Shown: one piece after another, positions 1 to 8,517 of the stretch
How positions within the stretch are numbered: position 1 is the stretch's first letter
Layout: each line of letters starts with the position of its first letter
Assembly: GCA_036273455.1 (NCBI GenBank)
Contig: DASUHP010000078.1
Coordinates: forward strand, 1-62,961
Origin: CAIYRG01 sp036273455
Lineage (GTDB): Bacteria > Pseudomonadota > Alphaproteobacteria > Micropepsales > Micropepsaceae
Length of the DNA: 62,961 nt
Direction: 5' to 3'
Made by a program: the position numbers and the translations under genes
The notes under the pieces: model-generated
Database searches by the model: none
What the model was told of the DNA's origin: nothing
Seen by the model: only the letters and a program-made list of their open reading frames with translations

Positions 1-2420
1 CGCCACGCGGGTCACTTCGCCCGCGAAACGGTTCAGCTGGTCCACCATGGTATTGATCGTATCTTTCAGCTCGAGAATTTCGCCCTTCACATCGACGGTG
101 ATCTTGCGCGAGAGGTCGCCGCGGGCCACCGCGGTGGTCACGTCGGCAATGTTGCGGACCTGAGCGGTCAGATTCGATGCCATGAAATTCACGCTATCGG
201 TCAGGTCCTTCCAGGTCCCTGCCACGCCGCCCACATTGGCCTGGCCGCCAAGCCGGCCTTCGGTACCAACTTCGCGCGCCACGCGGGTCACTTCTGCGGC
301 GAACGAGCGAAGCTGCTCGACCATGGTGTTCAGGGTCTCTTTGAGCAGCAGGATTTCCCCGCGCACGTCGACCGTAATTTTCTTCGACAGGTCGCCGCCG
401 GCGATCGCCACCGCCACTTCGGCGATGTTGCGCACCTGGGCGGTCAGATTCGACGCCATGAAGTTCACATTGTCGGTCAGGTCTTTCCAGGTACCGGCGA
501 CTTCCGGCACTTCGGCCTGACCGCCGAGCTTGCCTTCGGTGCCCACTTCGCGCGCCACGCGGGTCACTTCCGAGGCAAAGGCATTGAGCTGGTCCACCAT
601 GGTATTGATGGTGTTCTTCAGTTCGAGAATTTCGCCTTTCACGTCCACGGTGATCTTGCGGCCAAGGTCGCCGCGGGCAACTGCGGTGGTCACTTCGGCG
701 ATGTTGCGCACCTGAGCCGTCAGGTTCGACGCCATTGAGTTCACCGAGTCGGTCAAGTCTTTCCATGTGCCTGCGACACCGGGCACATTGGCCTGGCCGC
801 CAAGACGGCCTTCGGTACCCACTTCGCGCGCCACACGCGTCACTTCGCCGGCGAAGCGGTTGAGCTGGTCCACCATGGTGTTTAGCGTTTCCTTCAGCTG
901 AAGGATTTCGCCACGCACATCCACCGTGATCTTGCGCGAAAGGTCGCCCCCGGCAATTGCCGTCGCCACTTCCGAAATGTTGCGCACCTGGGCGGTCAGA
1001 TTGCCCGCCATGGAGTTCACCGAGTCGGTGAGGTCTTTCCACGTGCCGGCGATTTCCGGCACGACGGCCTGACCGCCGAGCTTGCCTTCAGTGCCCACTT
1101 CGCGCGCCACGCGCGTAACTTCGGCGGCAAATGCGTTCAGCTGGTCGACCATGGTGTTCAGCGTTTCCTTCAACTGAAGGATTTCGCCACTGACATTCAC
1201 CGTGATCTTTTTTGACAGGTCGCCCTGCGCCACTGCGGTCGCCACTTCGGCGATGTTGCGGACCTGACCGGTCAGGTTGGAGGCCATTGAGTTGACTGAG
1301 TCGGTCAGGTTCTTCCATGTGCCGGCAACGCCGCGCACAATCGCCTGGCCGCCAAGTTTACCTTCGGTACCCACTTCGCGCGCAACGCGGGTCACTTCGC
1401 CGGCAAACGCGTTGAGCTGGTCCACCATGGTGTTGATGGTGTCTTTCAGCTCGAGGATTTCGCCGCGGACATCCACGGTGATCTTTTTCGACAAGTCGCC
1501 ATTGGCAATCGAGGTCGCGACATCGGCGATGTTGCGCACCTGGGCCGTCAGGTTGGACGCCATCGAGTTCACCGAATCGGTGAGGTCCTTCCAGGTGCCG
1601 GCGACGCCCGACACATTGGCCTGGCCGCCCAGCCGCCCTTCGGTGCCCACTTCGCGCGCCACGCGGGTGACTTCGCCGGCAAACGCGTTAAGCTGGTCCA
1701 CCATGGTGTTGATGGTTTCTTTCAGCTGCAGGATTTCGCCGCTGACAGTCACCGTGATTTTCTTGGACAGGTCGCCGCCGGCGATCGCGGTCGCGACATC
1801 GGCGATGTTGCGCACCTGGGCGGTGAGGTTGGAGGCCATGAAGTTTACGTTATCGGTCAGGTCCTTCCAGGTTCCCGCCACACCGGGCACCTGCGCCTGA
1901 CCGCCGAGCTTGCCTTCGGTGCCGACTTCGCGCGCCACGCGTGTCACTTCCGATGCGAACGAGTTGAGCTGATCCACCATGGTGTTGAAGGTGTCTTTCA
2001 GCTCGAGGATTTCGCCGCTGACATCGACGGTGATCTTGCGCGAAAGGTCGCCGCGGGCCACTGCGGTGGTCACCTGGGCGATGTTACGCACCTGGGCCGT
2101 CAGATTGCCGCACATCGCATTCACCGAGTCGGTCAGGTCCTTCCAGGTACCGGCGACGCCCGGCACCACTGCCTGACCGCCGAGCCGTCCCTCGGTACCG
2201 ACTTCGCGCGCCACGCGGGTCACTTCCGAAGCAAAGGAGCGCAGCTGGTCGACCATGGTGTTGATGGCTTCCTTGAGCTGCAGAATCTCGCCGCGCACGT
2301 CGACGGTGATTTTTTTGGAAAGGTCACCGTTGGCGACCGCGATCGTCACTTCCGAAATGTTACGAACCTGGGCGGTCAGGTTCGAAGCCATCGAGTTCAC
2401 GCTTTCGGTCAGGTCCTTCC
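1..2420 (-). repeat. Tandem 276-bp repeats encoding HAMP modules
   Basis: The segment matching NTMV(D/E)QL recurs with an exact 276-base period, for example at about 46, 322, 598, 874, 1150, 1426, 1702, 1978 and 2254. This gives nine units of 92 codons with no indel between them. Units differ by scattered, mostly synonymous substitutions. The strict period and high identity suggest repeated duplication or gene conversion within the gene. Confidence 0.9.
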
Positions 2421-3147
2421 ACACACCCGACACGTCACGGACCTGGGCCTGACCGCCGAGTTTGCCCTGACTGCCGACTTCGCGGGCCACGCGCGTTACT
2501 TCGGAGGTGAACACCGAAAGCTGCTTGATCATCGTATTGACGATGGTTGCCGAACGCCGGAATTCACCCTTGAGCGGGCGCCCGTCCACTTCCATCGGTA
2601 CGGTTTGCATCAGATCGCCCTGGGCGACGGCACCGATTGCGCGGGTCACCTCCGTCGTCGGCCACAGCAGGTCATCGATCAGCGTGTTGACCGAATTTTC
2701 CATGTCGCCCCAGGAGCCGCCATTAAGGGCAAATTTCACCCGGTTGCGGGTCTTGCCTTCGCGGCCAACCGCTTCGCCGACGCGCTCGAGCTGGCCCGAC
2801 ATGCGCTCATTGGCGCTGATGATGTCGTTGAAAGTGTCGGCGATTTTGCCGGCCATGCCGGTGTGGTCAGCCCGCATCCGTGCGGAAAAGTCACCGGCCC
2901 GCATCGCCAGCAGGGTTTGCAGAAATTCGCGCATCAGGGCCGCATTGTCGTGATCACGGACCACCTCACCATTCGCGGCAGCAGTCCCATTCGCGACAGT
3001 CCGCGCTGCCACGCCATTCGCCGGCGCGCGGAAGACCTTGTTCAATACGGGCTTCAGGGATTTGGCCGAGGAAGATTTGGGCGAGGTTACCGGCTTTGGC
3101 GGCACGGGGACTTTGGTCTCGCGAGACGTCTCTTTCCTGGCCTTCAT
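1..3147 (-). CDS. Multi-HAMP sensor kinase-type protein, N-terminal part (3' end outside window)
   Basis: The reading frame stays open from ATG at 3147 to the window edge (1049 codons, no stop), so only the N-terminal part is seen. A GGA-containing Shine-Dalgarno site lies about 8 bases upstream. Residues 1-60 are Lys/Pro/Ala-rich and look disordered. There is no signal peptide or membrane helix, so the protein is probably cytoplasmic. Two degenerate HAMP-like modules come first, then nine near-identical 92-residue modules, each with a GDLS/G-(K/R)KITV motif, GEIL-(Q/E)-LK, NTMV(D/E)QL and EVTRVAREVG. Such poly-HAMP arrays are known from group III hybrid histidine kinases, where HAMP signalling feeds a HisKA/HATPase/receiver output. 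That output lies beyond position 1 and is inferred, not seen. An EcfG promoter lies upstream. Confidence 0.85.
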   Translation of the reverse strand, partial: MKARKETSRETKVPVPPKPVTSPKSSSAKSLKPVLNKVFRAPANGVAARTVANGTAAANGEVVRDHDNAALMREFLQTLLAMRAGDFSARMRADHTGMAGKIADTFNDIISANERMSGQLERVGEAVGREGKTRNRVKFALNGGSWGDMENSVNTLIDDLLWPTTEVTRAIGAVAQGDLMQTVPMEVDGRPLKGEFRRSATIVNTMIKQLSVFTSEVTRVAREVGSQGKLGGQAQVRDVSGVWKDLTESVNSMASNLTAQVRNISEVTIAVANGDLSKKITVDVRGEILQLKEAINTMVDQLRSFASEVTRVAREVGTEGRLGGQAVVPGVAGTWKDLTDSVNAMCGNLTAQVRNIAQVTTAVARGDLSRKITVDVSGEILELKDTFNTMVDQLNSFASEVTRVAREVGTEGKLGGQAQVPGVAGTWKDLTDNVNFMASNLTAQVRNIADVATAIAGGDLSKKITVTVSGEILQLKETINTMVDQLNAFAGEVTRVAREVGTEGRLGGQANVSGVAGTWKDLTDSVNSMASNLTAQVRNIADVATSIANGDLSKKITVDVRGEILELKDTINTMVDQLNAFAGEVTRVAREVGTEGKLGGQAIVRGVAGTWKNLTDSVNSMASNLTGQVRNIAEVATAVAQGDLSKKITVNVSGEILQLKETLNTMVDQLNAFAAEVTRVAREVGTEGKLGGQAVVPEIAGTWKDLTDSVNSMAGNLTAQVRNISEVATAIAGGDLSRKITVDVRGEILQLKETLNTMVDQLNRFAGEVTRVAREVGTEGRLGGQANVPGVAGTWKDLTDSVNSMASNLTAQVRNIAEVTTAVARGDLGRKITVDVKGEILELKNTINTMVDQLNAFASEVTRVAREVGTEGKLGGQAEVPEVAGTWKDLTDNVNFMASNLTAQVRNIAEVAVAIAGGDLSKKITVDVRGEILLLKETLNTMVEQLRSFAAEVTRVAREVGTEGRLGGQANVGGVAGTWKDLTDSVNFMASNLTAQVRNIADVTTAVARGDLSRKITVDVKGEILELKDTINTMVDQLNRFAGEVTRVA

Positions 3148-3453
3148 TTTTCATCCTCGTGCGCGAAATGGTCGAATTAATAAATGGAGGTCAGCCCCGG
3201 GCCGGAGTCCATCCGGGCAAACCGGTCCAATGCCCGTCTCATTAATGCGGAGCCCTCCTCCTGCGAACACCCCTAACGGGCAAGAGAGCAATTGGTTCCC
3301 AACAGGAAACTTTAGGTTTTGCTAAGGTTTGGCTGGACTTAAGCGCGGCCGAACCGCGCTCTCCGAGCCCAGGAAGTCACTCAGGATGGCGCCCCAGCAT
3401 CAACGCAGCGGGCTGAGCCCCAGCGCCCCGGCACTGGCAACAAAGCGCAAGAG
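3148..3453. other. Intergenic region between tRNA-His and the multi-HAMP gene
   Basis: This stretch has no credible gene. It holds the EcfG-type promoter at 3275-3299, the leader of the multi-HAMP gene and a 7-bp GC-rich hairpin near 3348-3366 (AGCGCGG, 5-base loop, CCGCGCT). The hairpin has no T-run; it could help end or process the tRNA transcript. Confidence 0.5.
3275..3299 (-). promoter_or_regulatory. Candidate EcfG (general stress response) promoter
   Basis: Read on the minus strand, GGAAC (3299-3295) is followed by 16 bases and then CGTT (3278-3275). This matches the GGAAC-N16/17-CGTT consensus of alphaproteobacterial sigma-EcfG. It points at the multi-HAMP gene, leaving a 5' leader of about 120 bases. 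The match is seen directly; use by EcfG is inferred. Confidence 0.55.
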
Positions 3454-3530
3454 TGGTACAGCTGGTTGGCCTCGAACCAACGACCTTCGGATCCACAATC
3501 CGACGCTCTAACCAACTGAGCTACAGCTGC
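3454..3530 (-). tRNA. tRNA-His (anticodon GTG)
   Basis: The 77-base cloverleaf is complete, with CCA encoded. The acceptor stem is GCAGCTG/CAGCTGT, the D stem GCTC/GAGC, the anticodon stem TCGGA/TCCGA with GTG at 3496-3494, and the T stem GTTGG/CCAAC. The discriminator base is A73, the first pair is G1:U72, and the base before G1 is T rather than the G-1 of most tRNA-His genes. This is the known alphaproteobacterial variant. It is transcribed away from the PotD-like gene. Confidence 0.97.
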
Positions 3531-3621
3531 ACTTTGGCCGAAGGAGCAGGGCAAGGTGTAAGAGGCAGATTCGGCAAATGCAAGATCGCGAATCCTGTTG
3601 ATCAGGTGCGGGGTAGATTTG

Positions 3622-4689
3622 GTGAAACATGCGGTGAAATCGCTTCGGTACGTAGCTGCTGCCGTACTGGCCCTGCTGATCAGCTCTTGCGGCGATAGCG
3701 GGAGATCGGGATCGCCCATCCTGTTCCAGTGGGAAGACTATGTCGATCCGCCCTTTTTAGCAGCCTACCGGCAGCAATATGGCGAGACACCACGGACGGC
3801 CATATTCGCCGACGAGGACGAAGCCTTTGCCAAGATGCGGGCGGGCTACCGGCCCGACGTAATGGGCCCCTGCTATTATGAATTTCCGCGCTGGCGTGAC
3901 GCCGGCCTGCTGCAGCCGATTGATACCTCGCGGCTGAAGAACTGGAACAAAATTCCCGCGAGCTTGCGCCAGCTGCCCGGTATCGCCGCGGGTCCCGGCA
4001 AAGTGTGGTTTGTGCCGCATTACTGGGGCAACACCTCCGTGACCTACCGGACCGACCTGGCCCCGGAATACGCCGGGCGCGAATCCTGGAACATCCTGTT
4101 CGATCCGAAATACCGCGGCCGGGTGGCAGTGCTGGAGGGAGTCGACGATACCGTGCCTTTGATCGCGCGAATGATCGGAGTGGACGCCTACACCATGAGT
4201 GACGCGGATTGGCGCCGTGTCGAGGCGAAACTTCGGCAGCTGGTTGGACAAGTCCGGTTTGTCGCCAGCGATGATACTTCCCTGGCTCAGGGCCTGGCTT
4301 CGGGCGAGCTGGTCGCGGCCATGAGCTATCGCATCGTTTACCGGACGCTGAAGGCCGAGGGCAAACCGGTCGCCTATATGAATCCCCCGGGCGGCCCGTT
4401 CACCTATGTTTGTGGACTGGTGATTGCCCGCGATACCGCGAATTACGACAAGGCACTGGCGTTGATCGATTCGTCGCTGTCCGACCAGGCGGCCGATTAC
4501 ACCATCCGCAAAATCGGGGATGTGCCCGCGAATTCGTCCGGGCTGGCAAAAGAGCCGGCCAGCGTGTTTGCGAATCTCGGACTTCAACGGGACGTCGATC
4601 GCCTATTGCAGCAGGGGATCTTCCAGAAGCCTCTTCCGAACAAGCAGAAAATCGTTGCCACCTGGAGCGACATCAGGGCGGGACTTTAA
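3622..4689 (+). CDS. PotD/PotF-like polyamine-binding lipoprotein
   Basis: This is an extracytoplasmic solute-binding protein of the spermidine/putrescine family (SBP family 1). It starts with a short hydrophobic signal ending in the lipobox LLISSC, so it should be a lipoprotein anchored by that Cys. FQWEDYVDPPF and the following alternating-fold sequence match PotD-type proteins, which bind the polyamine through acidic and aromatic residues. The start is uncertain: GTG at 3622 has a GGGG site upstream, while TTG at 3598 and GTG at 3634 are alternatives. The matching permeases and ATPase (9446-12287) lie about 5 kb away, beyond speD, speE and an osmolyte transporter, so the transport set is split. 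The substrate is inferred. Confidence 0.85.
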   Translation: MKHAVKSLRYVAAAVLALLISSCGDSGRSGSPILFQWEDYVDPPFLAAYRQQYGETPRTAIFADEDEAFAKMRAGYRPDVMGPCYYEFPRWRDAGLLQPIDTSRLKNWNKIPASLRQLPGIAAGPGKVWFVPHYWGNTSVTYRTDLAPEYAGRESWNILFDPKYRGRVAVLEGVDDTVPLIARMIGVDAYTMSDADWRRVEAKLRQLVGQVRFVASDDTSLAQGLASGELVAAMSYRIVYRTLKAEGKPVAYMNPPGGPFTYVCGLVIARDTANYDKALALIDSSLSDQAADYTIRKIGDVPANSSGLAKEPASVFANLGLQRDVDRLLQQGIFQKPLPNKQKIVATWSDIRAGL

Positions 4690-4714
4690 CGGAGATCACG
4701 CGGACCGAGGTGGT

Positions 4715-5275
4715 ATGGCAACTGAACAAGAAATGCACCGTCTCTTTTCTGTCGTTGACTTTCGGCACAGAATTCAATTTGCCGCGTCGCAGTTGCTGTT
4801 TTTGTTGGACAGAGACCGCCTTGTTCGATCAACAAGCGCCTTGGCCAATAACAAATATGAAATTCTGGTCGCGGTAGCCTTTTCTCTGTGGAGAGCGGTC
4901 TTCCTGGCCGACGGTATCCGCGACTGGGAAGCCATACTGGCGAATGCCGAAACATTTCTGGAGAAGCTGATCCGGGATAACATCATCAACTACTCGGACG
5001 ACTGGAACAGCCGCCATTGGTCGTTTTTGTACTACCTTAATAATGCGAGATTTCGGTTGAGAGAACTCGCGGAAATATGGCCCGAGTTTAAGGCTCTCAT
5101 TTCGGAGTGGAAAATCTCCGATGTGCTCGACCAGCCAGTGGTTGGGTCAGATTCGCTACGCATTTGGCATCATCATTGTCGAGCGCTCGAACTCGCTATT
5201 GGCGGTCTTACCGACCAAGCAGCAAATCCGCCTCCGCCAAAGCGAAAGCCAAAAGCTGCCAAGCGGGGAGAGTGA
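4715..5275 (+). CDS. Hypothetical protein (186 aa)
   Basis: I do not recognise this family. The protein is soluble, largely helical-looking and rich in Trp, Leu and Arg, and ends in a Pro/Lys-rich basic tail (PPPPKRKPKAAKRGE). ATG at 4715 follows a GAGG site, 25 bases after the PotD-like gene, so the two may be cotranscribed. An in-frame extension into the PotD-like gene is open but has no coding character. Base composition is more AT-rich than its neighbours, which could mean later acquisition. It converges on speD. Confidence 0.6.
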   Translation: MATEQEMHRLFSVVDFRHRIQFAASQLLFLLDRDRLVRSTSALANNKYEILVAVAFSLWRAVFLADGIRDWEAILANAETFLEKLIRDNIINYSDDWNSRHWSFLYYLNNARFRLRELAEIWPEFKALISEWKISDVLDQPVVGSDSLRIWHHHCRALELAIGGLTDQAANPPPPKRKPKAAKRGE

Positions 5276-5307
5276 CATGCACTCCCCCCTGGCCTGGCTG
5301 ACGAGCG

Positions 5308-5787
5308 TTAGAGCACTCCGCGTTTGTGCTCTCCGATCACAATGCGCTTTGGTGCGAATGCCTGCTTCAACACCTCGTACGCTTTTCGCGGCTCGGCTTT
5401 GCCGCACATAAAAATTCCGAACGCGGCGTAGCCGCGTTCGGGCCATGTGTGAACACAAATATGGCTTTCGGCCAATACAGCGACACCGCTGATACCGCCG
5501 CCAGGTGTAAAGGTATGCAGGTGGATATGCAGCAAGGTTGCCCCCGCGGCTTCCACAGCATCGATCATTGCCTGCTCAATGCGATCTTTATCCGAAAGGC
5601 CATCGGCCTCCCAAAAATCAATGATCAATTCACTGCCAGCAAAGGTCTGGCCGTTTAGGGTTACGAAGTGATCCTTGCAGTCCGCATCCCCTTCGGGAAT
5701 AGGAACCGGGACGGTCCTCGCCGGAGCGCGAGGTTTCAGCGCTCTTGCTCCATTGATCGCCGCCACACCGAGTTCGAGTCGAGCCAT
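5308..5787 (-). CDS. speD: S-adenosylmethionine decarboxylase proenzyme
   Basis: SpeD decarboxylates AdoMet to supply the aminopropyl donor for spermidine. The prokaryotic class 1B signature is clear: LAESHICVHTWPE, with autocleavage expected between Glu107 and Ser108, which makes the pyruvoyl group at Ser108. His113 (HTWPE) and Cys128 (FMCG) match the catalytic His and Cys of the Thermotoga-type enzyme. Start is ATG at 5787 (159 aa), slightly longer than the usual 120-140 residues because of a basic N-terminal extension. ATG at 5832 is an alternative, and the frame stays open to 6093. It is divergent from speE, as expected for a paired pathway. Confidence 0.92.
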   Translation of the reverse strand: MARLELGVAAINGARALKPRAPARTVPVPIPEGDADCKDHFVTLNGQTFAGSELIIDFWEADGLSDKDRIEQAMIDAVEAAGATLLHIHLHTFTPGGGISGVAVLAESHICVHTWPERGYAAFGIFMCGKAEPRKAYEVLKQAFAPKRIVIGEHKRGVL

Positions 5788-6083
5788 CCTGGCACCTACC
5801 CTTCCAAAGGTGTTGACACCAAAGCGCGCCATTACTGCCGCGCCACCAAGAAGAAAGCGGCGGGCGGAAGGATGTTCCGCAACACGCCGCTTTGCTCCGG
5901 CGAACCGAAGCAGCGGGGGAATATAGGGCGCTTGGCCCCCCACGCAAGAATTTTGTTCCCCCACGGGAAAAAAACTTGGGAGCATTCGGGCATGCGCCAG
6001 ACTGCCGCGCGTCGGCGCCCACGCTGCTGGACACTGCGCGCGCCGCTTGCCTAATAGGCGAGTTGAATTTTTGGAGAGCAACA
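5788..6083. other. Divergent speD/speE intergenic region
   Basis: This stretch must hold both promoters and the two leaders. The speD frame stays open across it, but its translation shows no family similarity. A GC-rich imperfect hairpin near 5889-5920 lies in the speD leader. No clear -35/-10 pair or riboswitch could be assigned by eye. Confidence 0.4.
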
Positions 6084-6968
6084 GTGCCAACACTCCGTCC
6101 CAAGACGTTCCGCGAGCGGCTGCACAAAGGCTATGCCCAGTCGATGGAGATCAGCCGGCTTGTTGCCGGGGAAACCAGCAAGTTTCAATCGATCGCAATT
6201 TTCGAAACCGTGGCGAATGGCCGCGTTCTGGTGCTCGACGACATAGTCCAGATCACCACGCGCGACGAATCAGCCTATGCCGAGATGCTGACCCATTTGC
6301 CGCTCCTGGAACACGGCAGAGCCGAACGGGTCATGATCGTGGGCGGCGGCGATCTCTCCATCGCCGATGAGGCGTTAAAGCACAGATCCGTGAAGGAGGT
6401 CGTGCTGGTGGATATCGACGGCCGGGTCGTCGAGTTGTGTCGCCAGCATTTCCCCGAGATCAATAAAAAGGCATTTGGCGACCGGCGCCTGACAATCGAA
6501 ATAGCCGACGCTTTCGAATATCTCGGGCGCGCCGAATCGACAGCGCGTTTTGATCTGATCGTCGCCGACCGGCCCGATCCGGTCGGACCGGGCAAAGCCC
6601 TGTTCGGCGACAATTTCTACAGCCGTGTCGCGCGCGCCTTGCGCAAAGGCGGCTACGCGACTTTTCAAACCGGTGTCCCGTTCTACCAGCCGTGGGAAAT
6701 CGCCGACGCGCTGAAGGAACTCAAGCCGCATTTCCCGCAATACGGACTCTATTTGACGGTTGTGCCGACCTATATCGGCGGCTTCATGGCACTGTCCTGG
6801 GCAGGGACCGGCAGGCCGTTGGGAACGCCCGCCGGAATCAAGACCGCAGCACGTCGCTTTGCTGCCGCCAAATTCACGACCGATTATTACAATCCGGAAA
6901 TCCACGCCGCGGCATTTGCCATGCCGGAATGGATCAAGCGCCTCATTCCGAAGAACCGCCGCCGCTGA
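6084..6968 (+). CDS. speE: Spermidine synthase (polyamine aminopropyltransferase)
   Basis: This enzyme transfers the aminopropyl group of decarboxylated AdoMet to putrescine. The 294-aa protein has an N-terminal beta domain (LDDIVQITTRDES) and a Rossmann domain with GGGD at 87-90. ADRPDPVGPG matches the catalytic SDCTDPIGPG segment of E. coli SpeE, with both Asp residues kept. The residues after GGGD are LSIADE instead of the usual G-A-x-x-R-E, an atypical nucleotide-binding loop. GTG at 6084 follows a TTGGAG site 8 bases upstream. The 3' end overlaps the convergent osmoprotectant gene by 26 bases. Confidence 0.9.
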   Translation: MPTLRPKTFRERLHKGYAQSMEISRLVAGETSKFQSIAIFETVANGRVLVLDDIVQITTRDESAYAEMLTHLPLLEHGRAERVMIVGGGDLSIADEALKHRSVKEVVLVDIDGRVVELCRQHFPEINKKAFGDRRLTIEIADAFEYLGRAESTARFDLIVADRPDPVGPGKALFGDNFYSRVARALRKGGYATFQTGVPFYQPWEIADALKELKPHFPQYGLYLTVVPTYIGGFMALSWAGTGRPLGTPAGIKTAARRFAAAKFTTDYYNPEIHAAAFAMPEWIKRLIPKNRRR

Positions 6969-8517
6969 TCTCCCGCCATAAATCCCGGGCCGCACTCGCC
7001 GGCGAAGACTGTTGATTCTCCCGGCTGACCGCGAGATTCGCCCCGCGCATTTTCTCGACGTCGATTTTACCGATCAAGGGATGAAGCGCGCTGATCAGCG
7101 CGCGATCATTGGAACGCCTCGGTGACAAGAGCAGAATGGCGTCATAGGGAGGAATGACGTTTTTCGGATCGGCCAGCGTCACGAGACCGTATTGCGCGAT
7201 GCGTCCATCGCTTGAAAAAGCTGTGATCGCGTCGACATCGCCATCGGCCACAGCCTTGTACATGAACAGCGGCTGCATCTGCCGCTCATCCTTAAAGTCG
7301 AGTCCATAGGCGGCGTGCAACTGTTGCCATTCGGGACGGCGAAAAATCTCGTAGTCACCGCCGACAGTCAGAGACGGCGAGAGCGGCGCCAGATCGGCAA
7401 TGGAACGCACCCCCAGGCTTTCGGCTTTGTCGCGCCGCATCGCAAGCACATAGGCATTCTCGAAGCCAAGCGGCCCCAGCACGCGCGCGCCATAATGCTC
7501 GCGAACCCAGGCCGATACATCTTCAAGAACAATATTGCGCGCGGGCGTGTCACGGCGGTGCATCTCATTGGTCCAGATCGTGCCGGTGTAATCGACATAG
7601 ACATCGACATCTCCGGCGGTGAGCGCCCGAAAAATCAATGCCGAACCGAGATCGTTGCGCGTCGACGAATTCAGGCCGGCGGCAGTAAGGCGCTGATCGA
7701 TCAGCGCCGCCAGGATATATTGCTCCGGAAACCCCTTGGCGCCGATGACATAGCCCGGAACACTGCGGAAATCGGCAGCGACGGCGCCGGCGCAAAGTAT
7801 CAGTGCGATCGCCGTAGACGCGGCGGCCAATCTTTGCCGTCCGCCGCGCCCGCGCGCGATGGATTCCAACAACGCCAAAATGCGGTCGACGACCAGCGCG
7901 AGCAGCGCCGCAGCCACGCAGCCGACCAACACGTCCACCCAGTTCTGCGTCTGCAGTCCCGAAAAGATGTAATTGCCCAGGCTGGTCTGGCCAACCGGGG
8001 TCGACAGAGTCGCGGTCCCAATCACCAGCACCGATGCGGTACGGATGCCGGCCATGATCACGGGAAGCGCCAGCGGCAGCTCAATCTTGATCAGCGTCTG
8101 AAACGGCGTCATGCCGGCGCCAAGCGCCGCCTCCTTCACCGCCGCATCGACACCGAGGATTCCGGTAACCGTATTCCTTAAGATTGGCAGCATGCTGTAC
8201 AGCGAAAGCGCGAGCAGCGACGGCAGGAACCCCAATGCCGAGAAGCCCGCGCCGGTCAAAGACCTGGTTGCGGAAGAAAGCAACAGCAGCAGCGGATAAA
8301 ATAGCGCGAGCAATGCGAGACTGGGAATGGTCTGAATGACCGCGGCGCCACCGAGAATGAGTCCGGCATGATTGCGCCATCGCAGGGCGGCGAGCGAGAG
8401 CGGCGCGCTGAGGAACAGTCCGAGCAGGAGCGCGCTGGCGCTCAGCAATACATGAGCACCGAGATAGTCCGGCAAGTGCGCCAGCGCATCCGAAAGGCGC
8501 GGGGCGAGCTGCTCCAT
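6943..8517 (-). CDS. Osmoprotectant ABC transporter, fused permease and substrate-binding protein
   Basis: Two domains are joined in one 524-aa chain, an arrangement known for OpuC/YehW-type quaternary amine importers. Residues 1 to about 235 form the permease, with five or six membrane helices and the cytoplasmic loop EAALGAGMTPFQTLIKIELP that contacts the ATPase. From about 245 a periplasmic OpuAC-type binding domain begins (IGAKGFPEQYILAALIDQ; later GDVDVYVDYTGTIW), joined through one more helix. Substrates of the family are glycine betaine, choline and similar compounds; the exact one is not shown. ATG at 8517 directly follows the TGA of the ATPase gene, so they form an operon. Confidence 0.9.
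   Translation of the reverse strand: MEQLAPRLSDALAHLPDYLGAHVLLSASALLLGLFLSAPLSLAALRWRNHAGLILGGAAVIQTIPSLALLALFYPLLLLLSSATRSLTGAGFSALGFLPSLLALSLYSMLPILRNTVTGILGVDAAVKEAALGAGMTPFQTLIKIELPLALPVIMAGIRTASVLVIGTATLSTPVGQTSLGNYIFSGLQTQNWVDVLVGCVAAALLALVVDRILALLESIARGRGGRQRLAAASTAIALILCAGAVAADFRSVPGYVIGAKGFPEQYILAALIDQRLTAAGLNSSTRNDLGSALIFRALTAGDVDVYVDYTGTIWTNEMHRRDTPARNIVLEDVSAWVREHYGARVLGPLGFENAYVLAMRRDKAESLGVRSIADLAPLSPSLTVGGDYEIFRRPEWQQLHAAYGLDFKDERQMQPLFMYKAVADGDVDAITAFSSDGRIAQYGLVTLADPKNVIPPYDAILLLSPRRSNDRALISALHPLIGKIDVEKMRGANLAVSRENQQSSPASAARDLWREISGGGSSE

Noticed and set aside
194..1042. Long minus-strand frames and matching plus-strand frames over 1-3150
   Set aside because: They are shadows of the repeated HAMP frame. 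Their Arg-rich or Ser-rich translations repeat with the same 276-base period and match no family.
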